From Exiguobacterium sp. J17977 (GTDB lineage: Bacteria; Bacillota; Bacilli; Exiguobacteriales; Exiguobacteriaceae), in the NCBI RefSeq assembly GCF_018616375.1, contig NZ_JAEQBB010000002.1, forward strand, positions 372,001-436,000: a DNA stretch of 64,000 nucleotides. Reading direction: 5' to 3'. The notes below the pieces were generated by a model. That model had not been told where the DNA came from, did not search any database, and saw only the letters and a list, made by a program, of their open reading frames with translations. The translations under genes and the position numbers were made by a program. Positions 50,183-58,741 of this stretch are shown piece by piece (the stretch's first letter is position 1; each line of letters begins with the position of its first letter).

Positions 50183-50297
50183 ATGGAGTAGCCTCCTTTA
50201 TTCGGAATGATTCCTTCACTACATTCTACAATAAGTACCTAGTTATTAAAAGAACCTGCTCCATAAACTCGGTCAATTGTAGCCGTAACCCTCATTC

Positions 50298-50326
50298 ATT
50301 ATTAAAATCCTTTCCAGTAATGTCAA
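50298..50326 (-). promoter_or_regulatory. Sigma-A promoter of yloU-fakA
   Basis: A consensus TTGACA (50321-50326) and AATAAT (50298-50303) are 17 bases apart on the minus strand. It is back to back with the rpmB promoter. Confidence 0.82.
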
Positions 50327-50357
50327 GTTTTTTTCTTGTCATCCTATGATTTTCTAG

Positions 50358-50386
50358 TTGCATCGTGAAAAAACCCGTGCTAATAT
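50358..50386 (+). promoter_or_regulatory. Sigma-A promoter of rpmB
   Basis: TTGCAT (50358-50363) and TAATAT (50381-50386) are 17 bases apart with an extended TGC before the -10, 50 bases before the rpmB ATG. Confidence 0.82.
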
Positions 50387-50435
50387 AAACGAGTGTCTAT
50401 TAGGACGAACCCACATAAAAAAGGAGGGGAAACGC

Positions 50436-50624
50436 ATGGCACGTAAATGCTACGTAACAGGTAAATCACCTAAATCAGGTAACAACCGTTCGCACGCACT
50501 CAACAAGACAAAACGCACTTGGGGTGTAAACGTACAAAAAGTTCGTATTCTCGTTGACGGTAAACCTAAACGAGTTTGGGTTTCAGCTCGCGCTCTTAAA
50601 TCAGGTCTCGTTGAACGCGTATAA
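50436..50624 (+). CDS. rpmB: 50S ribosomal protein L28
   Basis: L28 is a small 50S protein of 62 residues starting [20 protein letters not shown] and rich in basic residues. A strong AAGGAGGGGAAACGC precedes the ATG at 50436. It has its own promoter and terminator. In B. subtilis spoVM lies next to rpmB; it is absent here. Confidence 0.97.
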   Translation: MARKCYVTGKSPKSGNNRSHALNKTKRTWGVNVQKVRILVDGKPKRVWVSARALKSGLVERV

Positions 50625-50644
50625 TTTTTATACACGAACGAAAT

Positions 50645-50678
50645 AAATCCCAGCGGCATTCGCCGATGGGATTTTTTT
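50645..50678 (+). terminator. Rho-independent terminator after rpmB
   Basis: A stem AAATCCCA/TGGGATTT extended by CGGC/GCCG across one mismatch and followed by seven T on the plus strand. It may also act on the convergent thiN, with a poorer T run on the minus side. Confidence 0.88.
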
Positions 50679-50682
50679 GTGT

Positions 50683-51270
50683 TCATTTTTTGACAGACAG
50701 CACGAGCACTATGCCTTCGTGCACGATCAATTCCGCCGCTTCACCGTCCCATTCGTTCGAGATGGTGAGCGCCTCATGGCTGACGACATCGTGACGGTCG
50801 AGCGGATATTTGACACCACGGATGGTGACGTTCGCCTGCTTCCACGGAATCAGGGACAAATAGTGCTCATCTTGACGCGGGAGCTCATAGCGCCCCGTGC
50901 CGACGAGGCATACCGTCTGCCCTGCCGTGACGAGACGCATCTCCGGATACGCCTCGAGCAGACCGATATTGCCGAGCGTCATATCGAGCCGGCCGCCGAG
51001 CGCACCATAGACAAGCATCTCTGTCGCACCATGCCCCCGCGCCGCCTCGAGCGCAATCTCGAGGTCGGTCACATCTTTCTCAGACGGATAGCGGACGGCG
51101 TCGAGCGGTACTTCACCTGTGAACGAGTCGAAATCGCCGACGACGAGATTCGGAGTCAGCCCGTGGGCCAACAGCGTCTCGTATCCCCCGTCGACGCCGA
51201 TGATGTAATCGACGTCAGCAGGGAGACTTGAAATCGGTTCCGGGCTCGCCGCCACAATCAACACCCGCAT
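50683..51270 (-). CDS. thiN: Thiamine pyrophosphokinase
   Basis: ThiN turns thiamine into thiamine pyrophosphate. The 195 residues show GVDGGYETLLAHGLTPNLVVGDFDS and the GALGGRLDMTLGNI segment of the family. The ATG overlaps the thiT stop (TAATG), so the salvage pair is translated together. The TPP made here is the ligand of the riboswitch in front of thiT, closing a feedback loop. Confidence 0.95.
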   Translation of the reverse strand: MRVLIVAASPEPISSLPADVDYIIGVDGGYETLLAHGLTPNLVVGDFDSFTGEVPLDAVRYPSEKDVTDLEIALEAARGHGATEMLVYGALGGRLDMTLGNIGLLEAYPEMRLVTAGQTVCLVGTGRYELPRQDEHYLSLIPWKQANVTIRGVKYPLDRHDVVSHEALTISNEWDGEAAELIVHEGIVLVLSVKK

Positions 51271-51842
51271 TAGCGGACGTCTCGGGTCGCGAGCGTCGCA
51301 AAGCGCGGCGCCGAGACGAACAAGAGGACGAGGACGACGGCCGATACGAGGAAGGACGGGAGCATGTACGTCATGTTATAGGCGAATGAGTAGGCGACGA
51401 CCGGTCCTTCCGCATATTCGGCGAAGAAGACGATTCCCGACAAGACATGGGCGCCGTAACGCAACAATGATCCGAGGAGCGCCCCGAGCACCAAATAGAC
51501 GATGAGCGTCTTTTTCGCCTCCTCTTTGGCGGCTCGTTTCACTTGACCAGCGAACAGTCCGGCCATACCGACGACACCGTAAGCGAACGTGTAGTCGAGC
51601 AGGAACTGGACCGGTGTAAAGATATAGGCCCCGAACAAGAGTTGCAGCGTTCCCACAAGTGCACCGGTCGCCAGTCCACCTTTCAAGCCGTGACGATACG
51701 CCATCACGAAAATCGGCAACATCGCCAAGCTGATTGACCCGCCTTGCGGCATCCGGAACGGGATGAGCAAATCAAAAATCAGCCCGAGTGCGGCGAACAA
51801 TGAGATTTCAATGAGCGCCTGTAATTTTAAACGTTGTTTCAT
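51270..51842 (-). CDS. thiT: Thiamine transporter ThiT (ECF substrate-binding subunit)
   Basis: ThiT is the thiamine-binding S component of an energy-coupling-factor transporter and works with shared EcfA/T subunits encoded elsewhere. The 190-residue protein has about six membrane helices and the family start with IEISLFAALGLIFDLL. AAGGAGGGAAATAG precedes the ATG. It is controlled by a TPP riboswitch and sits between rpe and thiN, where B. subtilis has no transporter gene. Confidence 0.92.
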   Translation of the reverse strand: MKQRLKLQALIEISLFAALGLIFDLLIPFRMPQGGSISLAMLPIFVMAYRHGLKGGLATGALVGTLQLLFGAYIFTPVQFLLDYTFAYGVVGMAGLFAGQVKRAAKEEAKKTLIVYLVLGALLGSLLRYGAHVLSGIVFFAEYAEGPVVAYSFAYNMTYMLPSFLVSAVVLVLLFVSAPRFATLATRDVR

Positions 51843-51869
51843 CTATTTCCCTCCTTAATATATGAGCGA

Positions 51870-52012
51870 ACGACAAAAAGCAGCATGACGTAAACGCCAT
51901 GCTGCTATCGAGTAGCAACGTGCATTTTCGCCACATCCCTACGTCCGTGTGAACGGAACAGGTTCAAAGGGTTAGCGTATGCCTCTCAGCCACAGAATGT
52001 GACACCCCTTGC
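51870..52012 (-). ncRNA. TPP riboswitch with transcription terminator
   Basis: On the minus strand the THI-box core is clear: GGGGTG, GGCTGAGAGGC, ACCCTTTGAACCTG and CGGACGTAGGGA (51929-52012), with a closing P1 stem pairing GTCGC and GGCGA. Downstream, GTTGCTA (51913-51919) can pair with TAGCAGC (51901-51907) as an antiterminator; the alternative is the 51875-51906 terminator. TPP should therefore switch off thiT-thiN. Confidence 0.95.
51875..51906 (-). terminator. Riboswitch-controlled terminator before thiT
   Basis: GCAGCATG pairs with CATGCTGC and is followed by five T on the minus strand. Its 5' arm shares bases with the proposed antiterminator. Confidence 0.9.
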
Positions 52013-52037
52013 GACAATATTTGTTGTTCTATGGACG

Positions 52038-52043
52038 ATTATA
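52038..52043 (-). promoter_or_regulatory. Putative -10 element of the riboswitch transcript
   Basis: A perfect TATAAT lies about 26 bases before the aptamer and includes the rpe stop codon TAA. A good -35 is not visible at the normal distance (TAGCAT at 17 bases is poor). Confidence 0.5.
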
Positions 52044-52695
52044 CACGAGATGCGTTGCGAATGCTATCGATTGCGTCTTTGTAGCTCGGCTCATTATAGA
52101 TGGCCGATCCGGCTACGAGCACGTCAGCGCCGGCATCGATACATAATTTAGCTGTTTCCGCGTTGACGCCACCGTCAATCTCGATTTCAAAGTCGAGACG
52201 ACGCGCTTGGCGCATCTCGTTCAGCGCCGCAATTTTCGGTACGACCGATTCGATGAATTTCTGACCCCCAAAGCCAGGGTTCACCGTCATGAGGAGTACC
52301 ATATCAACGTCACCGAGCACGTGTTCAATCGATGACAAAGGCGTGTGCGGATTGAGAACGACGCCACATTTGGCACCGGCCGCCTTGATTTGTTGGAGCA
52401 CGCGATGCAAATGATTCGTCGCTTCGACGTGGACAGTGACGATATCTGCTCCCGCCTGGATGAAGTCTTCGACGAATCGCTCCGGTTGGTCGATCATCAA
52501 ATGGACATCTAACACCATATCTGACTTCTTCCGTAAGCTCGCGAGCACCGGGAGACCGATCGAGATGTTCGGGACGAATTGACCGTCCATGACGTCAAAG
52601 TGGATGTAATCCGCGCCGGCCTCTTGAACCGCCTTCACTTCTGCCTCTAAGTTGGCGAAGTCCGCCGCTAAAATCGATGGTGCAATTTTAATCAT
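52039..52695 (-). CDS. rpe: Ribulose-phosphate 3-epimerase
   Basis: Rpe interconverts ribulose 5-phosphate and xylulose 5-phosphate in the pentose phosphate pathway. The 218 residues form a TIM barrel with IKIAPSILAADFANLE, the metal-binding HFDVMDGQFVPN, DVHLMI and VNPGFGGQ motifs. CGGAGGTACTGAC precedes the ATG. It starts one base after rsgA. Confidence 0.97.
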   Translation of the reverse strand: MIKIAPSILAADFANLEAEVKAVQEAGADYIHFDVMDGQFVPNISIGLPVLASLRKKSDMVLDVHLMIDQPERFVEDFIQAGADIVTVHVEATNHLHRVLQQIKAAGAKCGVVLNPHTPLSSIEHVLGDVDMVLLMTVNPGFGGQKFIESVVPKIAALNEMRQARRLDFEIEIDGGVNAETAKLCIDAGADVLVAGSAIYNEPSYKDAIDSIRNASRV

Positions 52696-52696
52696 G

Positions 52697-53581
52697 TCAG
52701 TACCTCCGTTGTCTATCGTTTAACTCTGCCATAAACGTAACATAATTCTCGTAACGGGTGGAAGCGATTTCTCCCGCCTCGACGGCCGCTTTGATGGCAC
52801 AGCCCGGTTCGTTCAAATGGGCACAGCCCCGGAATTTGCAGTCGTCATGCCGCTCGACGAACTCAGGGAAACACCAGCGCATCTCCTCGACTTCGAGTTC
52901 TTCCGGGAACTCGAGGCTCGAGAAGCCAGGCGTGTCGGCGACGAGCCCGTCCGCGAGCGTGATGAGCGTGACGTGACGCGTCGTATGCTTGCCGCGGCCG
53001 AGCGATTTCGAGATTTTTCCGGTCGCGAGTTCGAGTTCCGGCGCGACCGCGTTCAAGAGCGAACTCTTACCGACACCGGTCTGTCCGGCGAACACGCTCG
53101 TCTTGTCTTTGAACGACCCCCGAATCTGTTCAATGCCAGCCCCGTTCTCCGTCGACGTCTCGATGACCTCATAGCCGATGGAGCGATATAAGGCCGCTGC
53201 CGCTTGAATCGGTTCAAGCTCCGCCTCCGTCAACAAATCCATCTTCGTCAAGACGATAATCGGGTGGACTTGCTTCGACTCGATTAAGACGAGGAAACGG
53301 TCGAGCAGATGGAACGAGAACGCCGGTTCCTTGACCGAGAACAGCAAGAACGCTTGGTCAATGTTGGCGATTGGCGGACGGACGAGATGGTTCGACCGCT
53401 CGTCGACGGCCAAGATGTAGCCTGTGCCGTCCCCTTGGTCTTGGATGTCGACATCGTCGCCGACGACCGGCGAGATGTTCCGGTTGCGGAAATTGCCGCG
53501 GGCGCGACAACGGATCTCTTGTTTCTCTTCCGTCATGACGTCATAAAACCCGCCTTGTAATCGAATAATCGTACCTTTCAT
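52697..53581 (-). CDS. rsgA: Ribosome small subunit GTPase RsgA (CpgA)
   Basis: RsgA is a circularly permuted GTPase that helps late 30S maturation. The 294 residues have an N-terminal OB fold (about 1-65), the permuted GTPase with LTKMD (G4) before GQTGVGKSS (G1) and DTPGFSS (G3), and a C-terminal zinc motif (Cys and His residues in WCFPEFVERHDDCKFRGCAH). AAGGAGGTAATAGG precedes the ATG. It follows prkC as in B. subtilis. Confidence 0.96.
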   Translation of the reverse strand: MKGTIIRLQGGFYDVMTEEKQEIRCRARGNFRNRNISPVVGDDVDIQDQGDGTGYILAVDERSNHLVRPPIANIDQAFLLFSVKEPAFSFHLLDRFLVLIESKQVHPIIVLTKMDLLTEAELEPIQAAAALYRSIGYEVIETSTENGAGIEQIRGSFKDKTSVFAGQTGVGKSSLLNAVAPELELATGKISKSLGRGKHTTRHVTLITLADGLVADTPGFSSLEFPEELEVEEMRWCFPEFVERHDDCKFRGCAHLNEPGCAIKAAVEAGEIASTRYENYVTFMAELNDRQRRY

Positions 53582-53597
53582 CCTATTACCTCCTTAG

Positions 53598-53626
53598 AAA
53601 AAGAGGCGACGCGCGCGCCACCTCTT
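53598..53626 (-). terminator. Terminator-like hairpin between prkC and rsgA
   Basis: An 11-bp stem with two wobble pairs (AAGAGGTGGCG with CGTCGCCTCTT) and a CGCG loop starts at the prkC stop and is followed by a run of five T. Some readthrough into rsgA is expected. Confidence 0.75.
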
Positions 53627-55575
53627 CATTGTGCATCTTTTGCTTGTGCGTAAGTCACTGTATCGGTCCGGACGACTTCCCCATCGACTTCGATCGTCGC
53701 GGTTCCGACTTCGTCCGGTGCAATGACGAGTGTGTACGAGTAAGTCGTCGTCTCCGTTATCTTATCACGCAACACTTCGACTTCGCCACGGGCGTCGACC
53801 GTCCGAATGACGACCTCGAGTGCCTCAGGTTCTTCGCCTTCAGCAGGCGGTTCGATTTCGACGTTGACTTCCCGTTCAATCGAGACGTCGGTCGGTTCGA
53901 CCCCTTGCGACACGATGACGGTCAATTCCGTCCCCGGGTCGACGGCCGTTCCGGCCGTCGGTAACTGACGAATGATTTGATTGGCGGGCACGCTCGTTGA
54001 ATACTCGTCCCGTTTGACGATTTTCAAGCTATTCTGTTCGGCGTACGTCGTCGCTTCCTCGAACGTATACCCGGCCAAATTGGCGAGTTCGACTTTATTG
54101 CTGCCGGTCGAGACGACGAGCGTCACCGTCTCTTCAGACGGTACGACCTCGTTGTCCGGAGCAATCGATTGGGAGATGACATCGCCACTATCGACCGTCT
54201 CCGACGCCTCGGATTGAATCTCGATATCCGCAAAGTCGAGGTCTTTGAGCGTCCGCTCGGCCGCCGACTGGGACAATCCTTCGACGTCCGGCATCGCGAC
54301 CGTCTCTTTCCCGGCCGACACGATAATCGTCACGGTCGTTCCGCGTTTCGGTTTCCGACCGGCTTGTGGCGTCTGCGAGATGACGTCCCCAGCGGCGATA
54401 TTATCGCTCGCCCGTTCTGTCGCTTCGACGACGAAACCGGCAGTTTCGAGTTCGGTCGTCGCTTCGTCGGTCGTCATCCCGACGACGTCCGGCACGACGG
54501 CACGGGACATCTCATCGGCGATGACGTAAGCCCCGATTCCGCCGCCGATCAACAAGAACAAGAGGATGAGCCAAAGCCACCACTTTTTCTTCTTCTTCGG
54601 TTTCGGTTTCGGTTTCGCGGTCTCAGGTTCGCTCGAAGCGACCGGTTGTTCCGGTGTCTCGTTGACGTTCGGTTCGTCCGGGACGACCGGCGACATGACG
54701 AGCGTTTGGTCGAATGCATCCTGTTCCGTGCTGAGGCGTTTCGGCTCGTTCGCACGTTCAGGGTCGAGTGCCGTCATGCAATCCTTTTTAAAGGCGGCGA
54801 CCGACGTGTGACGGGCGCCCGGTGATTTCGCGAGCGCCTGCATGATGCAGTTCTCGAGCGCTTGCGGAATGTTCGGGTTCAAATCCATCGGTCGAATCGG
54901 GTCGTCTTGCAAATGTTGAAGTGCGACGGCGACCGGTGTCTCGCCGATGAACGGAACACGTCCGGTCACAAGTTCATACAGGACGGCACCGAGTGAATAA
55001 ATATCTGACTTCTCATCGGCGAACTTCCCGCGCGCCTGTTCTGGCGAAAAGTAATGGACCGAGCCGAGCACTGACATCGTATGGGTCAGCGTCGCGTTCG
55101 ACATGGCCACCGCAATCCCGAAGTCCGTCACTTTGACGTTCCCGCTCTGGTCAATCATCATATTTTGGGGCTTGATGTCCCGGTGAATTATGCGATTGGC
55201 GTGGGCGTGGTCGATGGCATCACAAATCTGTCCCATGATGCGGAGCGCCTCGTCGACAGATATGTACTCTTCTTGCAAATATTGTTTGAGCGTCATCCCA
55301 TCGACATGTTCCATGACGATGTAATAGATGTCGCGCTCGTCTCCGACGTCGTAGATGGCGACGATATTCGGATGGTTCAGACTAGTGGCCGCGTGGGCTT
55401 CCCGTTCGAACCGGCGTATAAATTGTTCGTTATGCGAGAATTCAGATCGCAACACCTTGATGGCGACGGTTCGGTTTAAAATCTCATCGTGAGCCCGGTA
55501 GACATTTGCCATGCCGCCGCTGCCGATTTGCTGTTCGATCCGATAACGATCGTTGATTCGTTCTCCACTTCGCAT
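53626..55575 (-). CDS. prkC: PASTA-domain serine/threonine kinase PrkC
   Basis: PrkC is a membrane Ser/Thr kinase that reads peptidoglycan fragments. The start at 55575 (MRSGERINDRYRIEQQIGSG) aligns with the B. subtilis protein; 649 residues. The kinase domain covers about 10-270 with K40, HRDIKPQN (D133) and DFG (151-153); a Lys-rich segment precedes a membrane helix at about 332-354, then three PASTA repeats (about 357-555) and a C-terminal beta domain. It pairs with the phosphatase gene next to it. Confidence 0.96.
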   Translation of the reverse strand: MRSGERINDRYRIEQQIGSGGMANVYRAHDEILNRTVAIKVLRSEFSHNEQFIRRFEREAHAATSLNHPNIVAIYDVGDERDIYYIVMEHVDGMTLKQYLQEEYISVDEALRIMGQICDAIDHAHANRIIHRDIKPQNMMIDQSGNVKVTDFGIAVAMSNATLTHTMSVLGSVHYFSPEQARGKFADEKSDIYSLGAVLYELVTGRVPFIGETPVAVALQHLQDDPIRPMDLNPNIPQALENCIMQALAKSPGARHTSVAAFKKDCMTALDPERANEPKRLSTEQDAFDQTLVMSPVVPDEPNVNETPEQPVASSEPETAKPKPKPKKKKKWWLWLILLFLLIGGGIGAYVIADEMSRAVVPDVVGMTTDEATTELETAGFVVEATERASDNIAAGDVISQTPQAGRKPKRGTTVTIIVSAGKETVAMPDVEGLSQSAAERTLKDLDFADIEIQSEASETVDSGDVISQSIAPDNEVVPSEETVTLVVSTGSNKVELANLAGYTFEEATTYAEQNSLKIVKRDEYSTSVPANQIIRQLPTAGTAVDPGTELTVIVSQGVEPTDVSIEREVNVEIEPPAEGEEPEALEVVIRTVDARGEVEVLRDKITETTTYSYTLVIAPDEVGTATIEVDGEVVRTDTVTYAQAKDAQ

Positions 55576-55580
55576 CGGAT

Positions 55581-56315
55581 TCATCCTCTCTTTCTATCTG
55601 TGAACTGGACGAGGGCAACGGTGATGTTGTCGCTCCCACCCAAACGGTTGGCTTGATCGATCAATAAATCCGCCTTGACGTCCGCCGAGACGGGACGTTT
55701 CAAGACTTGCTTAATCTCCTCATCGGTCAAATGGGTCGTCAAACCGTCCGTACAGATTAAAATCGTGTCAAACTCGGGTTCGGCAAACACTTGCAGATCA
55801 GGTTCGACATGCTCATTCGAGCCGATTGAACGGGTAATAATGTTTCGTTTCGGATGGACGCGCATCTCTTCTTCAGTCAATTCGCCAAGTTGTTTCAACA
55901 CGTTCACGTAGGAATGATCTTCCGTCAATTGTTGCAGCTTGTCATCACGCAAGGCATACACACGACTATCCCCGACGTGGACGATGACGATCGTCTCATC
56001 GTGCCAACATACACCAGCGATCGTCGTCCCCATCATGAGCAGGTTGGCTTGTTTCGAAAAATCGAGTACTTGTTCATTGGCCAGTTCCACGTTGTGGCGG
56101 AACCAATTCTCCATCTCCATCGGCGAGGCCGGAAGCGTCGAGAAGGCACGACGAAACTGCTCAATGACGAGCTGACTCGCGACCTCTCCGGCTTCATGCC
56201 CCCCCATCCCGTCGGCCACGAGAGCAATCCCGGCATGTTCGTCCCCTAAAATCAAGACGGCATCCTCGTTCTGTGCCCTCACTTGGCCGCGGTCGGTTCG
56301 GTATGCTAATTCCAT
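55581..56315 (-). CDS. stp: PP2C-type serine/threonine phosphatase Stp (PrpC)
   Basis: Stp removes phosphates placed by PrkC. The start at 56315 (MELAYRTDRGQVRAQNEDAV) gives 244 residues, with the metal-binding PP2C motifs RAQNEDA, VADGMGGHEAGEVAS, VGDSRVYALRD and SDNITVALV. An ATG at 56369 would overlap rlmN heavily and is less likely. The stop overlaps an alternative ATG of prkC. Confidence 0.95.
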   Translation of the reverse strand: MELAYRTDRGQVRAQNEDAVLILGDEHAGIALVADGMGGHEAGEVASQLVIEQFRRAFSTLPASPMEMENWFRHNVELANEQVLDFSKQANLLMMGTTIAGVCWHDETIVIVHVGDSRVYALRDDKLQQLTEDHSYVNVLKQLGELTEEEMRVHPKRNIITRSIGSNEHVEPDLQVFAEPEFDTILICTDGLTTHLTDEEIKQVLKRPVSADVKADLLIDQANRLGGSDNITVALVQFTDRKRG

Positions 56316-56323
56316 CTTCCTGA

Positions 56324-57409
56324 TTACCTCGTTTCTTGTTCGCGCTCCTTCGCTCGAAGCTGCCCACAAGCCGCATCGATATCCGAACCTTGTTCGCGAC
56401 GAATCGTCACGTTCACTTTTCGATCTTTGAGCACTTTTTCAAAGGCAAAAATTTGTTTACGCGGTGTGCGGACGTAGTCGCGCTCGAGCACGTGGTTGAC
56501 TGGAATCAAGTTGACGTGGCATTTGACGCCTTTCAACAAGTCAGCGAGTTGATGCGCATGTTCTTCCGTGTCGTTGACCCCGCCGAATAAACCGTATTCG
56601 AACGTGATGCGGCGACCGCTCTTCTCTGTATAATAGTTGACGGCTTCCATCAACTTGTCCAAGTTGTAAGCACGGTTGATCGGCATGAGGCGTGTCCGAA
56701 TCTCCGTCGTCGGCGCGTGAAGCGAGATGGCGAAGTTGATGCGCATGCCTTCATCGGCAAACTTGTAAATCTTCGGTACGATCCCACTCGTCGACACGGT
56801 GATGTGACGTGAACCGATGTTCAAGCCGTCATCGTGGTTGACCGTGCGCAAGAAACGCATCAATTCGTCGTAGTTATCGAACGGTTCGCCGATTCCCATG
56901 ACGACGACCGAGTCGACCCGCTCTTCGCTCGCGTCGAGCGCACGTTGGACGTCGAGGACTTGGGCCGTGATTTCACCGGCTTCTAAGTTACGTTTCAAAC
57001 CGCCGAGCGTCGAAGCACAGAACGTGCAACCGATGCGGCAGCCGACTTGTGTCGTGACACAGACCGAGTTTCCGTACTCATGACGCATGAGCACCGTCTC
57101 GATAGAATAACCGTCTTGAAGCTCGAACAAGAACTTGATCGTCCCGTCCTTTGATTCTTGACGGACGAGTTCTTTCAATGTCGTCAATTGGAACGCCGCA
57201 TCTAATTTCTCGCGGAGCGGTTTCGAGACGTTCGTCATATCGTCGAACGATGTCACACGCTTGACGTACATCCAGTCATATAACTGTTTCGCGCGGAATG
57301 ATTTTTCTCCTGCCTCGATGAGCCACTGTTCGAGCTCTGAGTACGTGAGGGAATAGAGTGACGGCTTGGCACCGACTAATGGATTTTTTTCAACTGCTTT
57401 TGGATTCAT
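56324..57409 (-). CDS. rlmN: 23S rRNA/tRNA adenine-C2 methyltransferase RlmN
   Basis: RlmN is a radical-SAM enzyme that methylates A2503 of 23S rRNA and A37 in some tRNAs. The 361 residues contain the cluster motif C124-x3-C128-x2-C131 in [11 protein letters not shown] and conserved [14 protein letters not shown]. It follows rsmB by 2 bases; AAAGAGGTATAAAC precedes the ATG. Confidence 0.96.
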   Translation of the reverse strand: MNPKAVEKNPLVGAKPSLYSLTYSELEQWLIEAGEKSFRAKQLYDWMYVKRVTSFDDMTNVSKPLREKLDAAFQLTTLKELVRQESKDGTIKFLFELQDGYSIETVLMRHEYGNSVCVTTQVGCRIGCTFCASTLGGLKRNLEAGEITAQVLDVQRALDASEERVDSVVVMGIGEPFDNYDELMRFLRTVNHDDGLNIGSRHITVSTSGIVPKIYKFADEGMRINFAISLHAPTTEIRTRLMPINRAYNLDKLMEAVNYYTEKSGRRITFEYGLFGGVNDTEEHAHQLADLLKGVKCHVNLIPVNHVLERDYVRTPRKQIFAFEKVLKDRKVNVTIRREQGSDIDAACGQLRAKEREQETR

Positions 57410-57411
57410 GT

Positions 57412-58740
57412 TTATACCTCTTTCTTGAATGCGGCGATATAGAAACCGTCCGTCCCGAACGACGTCGGGAGTAATTTGAGTTCAGCGCGGTCCGATGACA
57501 CCATCGGGCGCAATACTTGTGGAAGACGGTCTTGGAGTGTCTCATCCCACGTCAATCCGTTCGACAAAATGTAATCGGCCTGCTGTTCATTCTCAGTCGG
57601 ATCGATGGTACATGTCGAGTACACTAGCGTACCACCTCGTTTAAGCAGTGGCAAGACGGCGTCAATGATTTCACGTTGCACTTTCGGCAGTCCGGCGAGG
57701 GCGGACTTGTCTTTCGTCCATTTGATATCAGGCTTGCGACGAATGACACCGAGTCCTGAACATGGGACGTCGAGTAAAATCCGGTCGAAGCTCTCCGGTT
57801 CAAATTTGTCCCCGGCCTGGCGGGCATCGAGGGCAAGTGCGGTCACTCCATCGATATGCAGACGCTTCGCTTGACGTTCAATCAACTTCGCTTTATGCGG
57901 ATGCAAGTCGAGGGCGACGAGCGTTCCACCGTCCATGCGTTCCGCTGTATGCATCGCTTTTCCACCTGGTGCGGCACATGCGTCGAGCACGTGTTCCATT
58001 TTACCGGCTTGCAGCGCATCGGCGACAATCATCGAGCTCTCGTCTTGAATCGACAACAAGCCCATATTGATGAACGCTGTCGCGTGAACGTTCCCGGATT
58101 CGATGATGAGTCCGTCCGCTGATAGCTCCGAACGTGTCGCGATGACATCGACTTCGGCGAGCCGCTCGATCATCTCTTCGACCGTGACGCGTTGGCGGTT
58201 GACCCGTACCGTGACCGGCGCCGGCTCGTTGTTCAATTTACACATCGCCTCGGTCGCTTCAACACCATACGTCTCCACCCATTCGGCGACGAGCCAATCG
58301 GGATGGCTATGTTCGATGGCAATCCGTTCGGCGTCCGGAAGCGTGCTCAAATCCGGGAACCCGTCCCGAATGACGTTGCGCAACACACCGTTGACGAACT
58401 TGCCGGTCCCAGAGTGGCCCCGTTTCTTCGCAATCTCGACCGCTTCATGCAAGACGGCACGATCCGGAATCTTGTCGAGATAAAACAGTTGATAGACGCT
58501 CATCCGTAAGAGCGGCAAAACGAAACGGTCCAATTTTTTCGGGTTTTGGACCCGCTTCTCTAAAATATAATCGAGCGTCCGTTTCCGGCCAAGCGTCCCA
58601 TAGACGAGCTCTGTGTATAGGCCGACATCTTTCGTCGCCAATTTCTTCTGTTTCAATAAATCATTGACCGCAATCGTCGAATAGGCGCCGCCTTGTTCGA
58701 TTTTGATTAGCGTATCCAGTGCTGCAACTCGTACGTTCAT
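57412..58740 (-). CDS. rsmB: 16S rRNA cytosine-C5 methyltransferase RsmB
   Basis: RsmB methylates C967 of 16S rRNA. The 442 residues have an N-terminal NusB-like RNA-binding domain (about 1-135) and a SAM-dependent domain with [12 protein letters not shown], the motif IV Cys in [10 protein letters not shown] and the motif VI Cys in [12 protein letters not shown]. It follows the def-fmt gene by one base. Confidence 0.96.
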   Translation of the reverse strand: MNVRVAALDTLIKIEQGGAYSTIAVNDLLKQKKLATKDVGLYTELVYGTLGRKRTLDYILEKRVQNPKKLDRFVLPLLRMSVYQLFYLDKIPDRAVLHEAVEIAKKRGHSGTGKFVNGVLRNVIRDGFPDLSTLPDAERIAIEHSHPDWLVAEWVETYGVEATEAMCKLNNEPAPVTVRVNRQRVTVEEMIERLAEVDVIATRSELSADGLIIESGNVHATAFINMGLLSIQDESSMIVADALQAGKMEHVLDACAAPGGKAMHTAERMDGGTLVALDLHPHKAKLIERQAKRLHIDGVTALALDARQAGDKFEPESFDRILLDVPCSGLGVIRRKPDIKWTKDKSALAGLPKVQREIIDAVLPLLKRGGTLVYSTCTIDPTENEQQADYILSNGLTWDETLQDRLPQVLRPMVSSDRAELKLLPTSFGTDGFYIAAFKKEV

Positions 58741-58741
58741 A

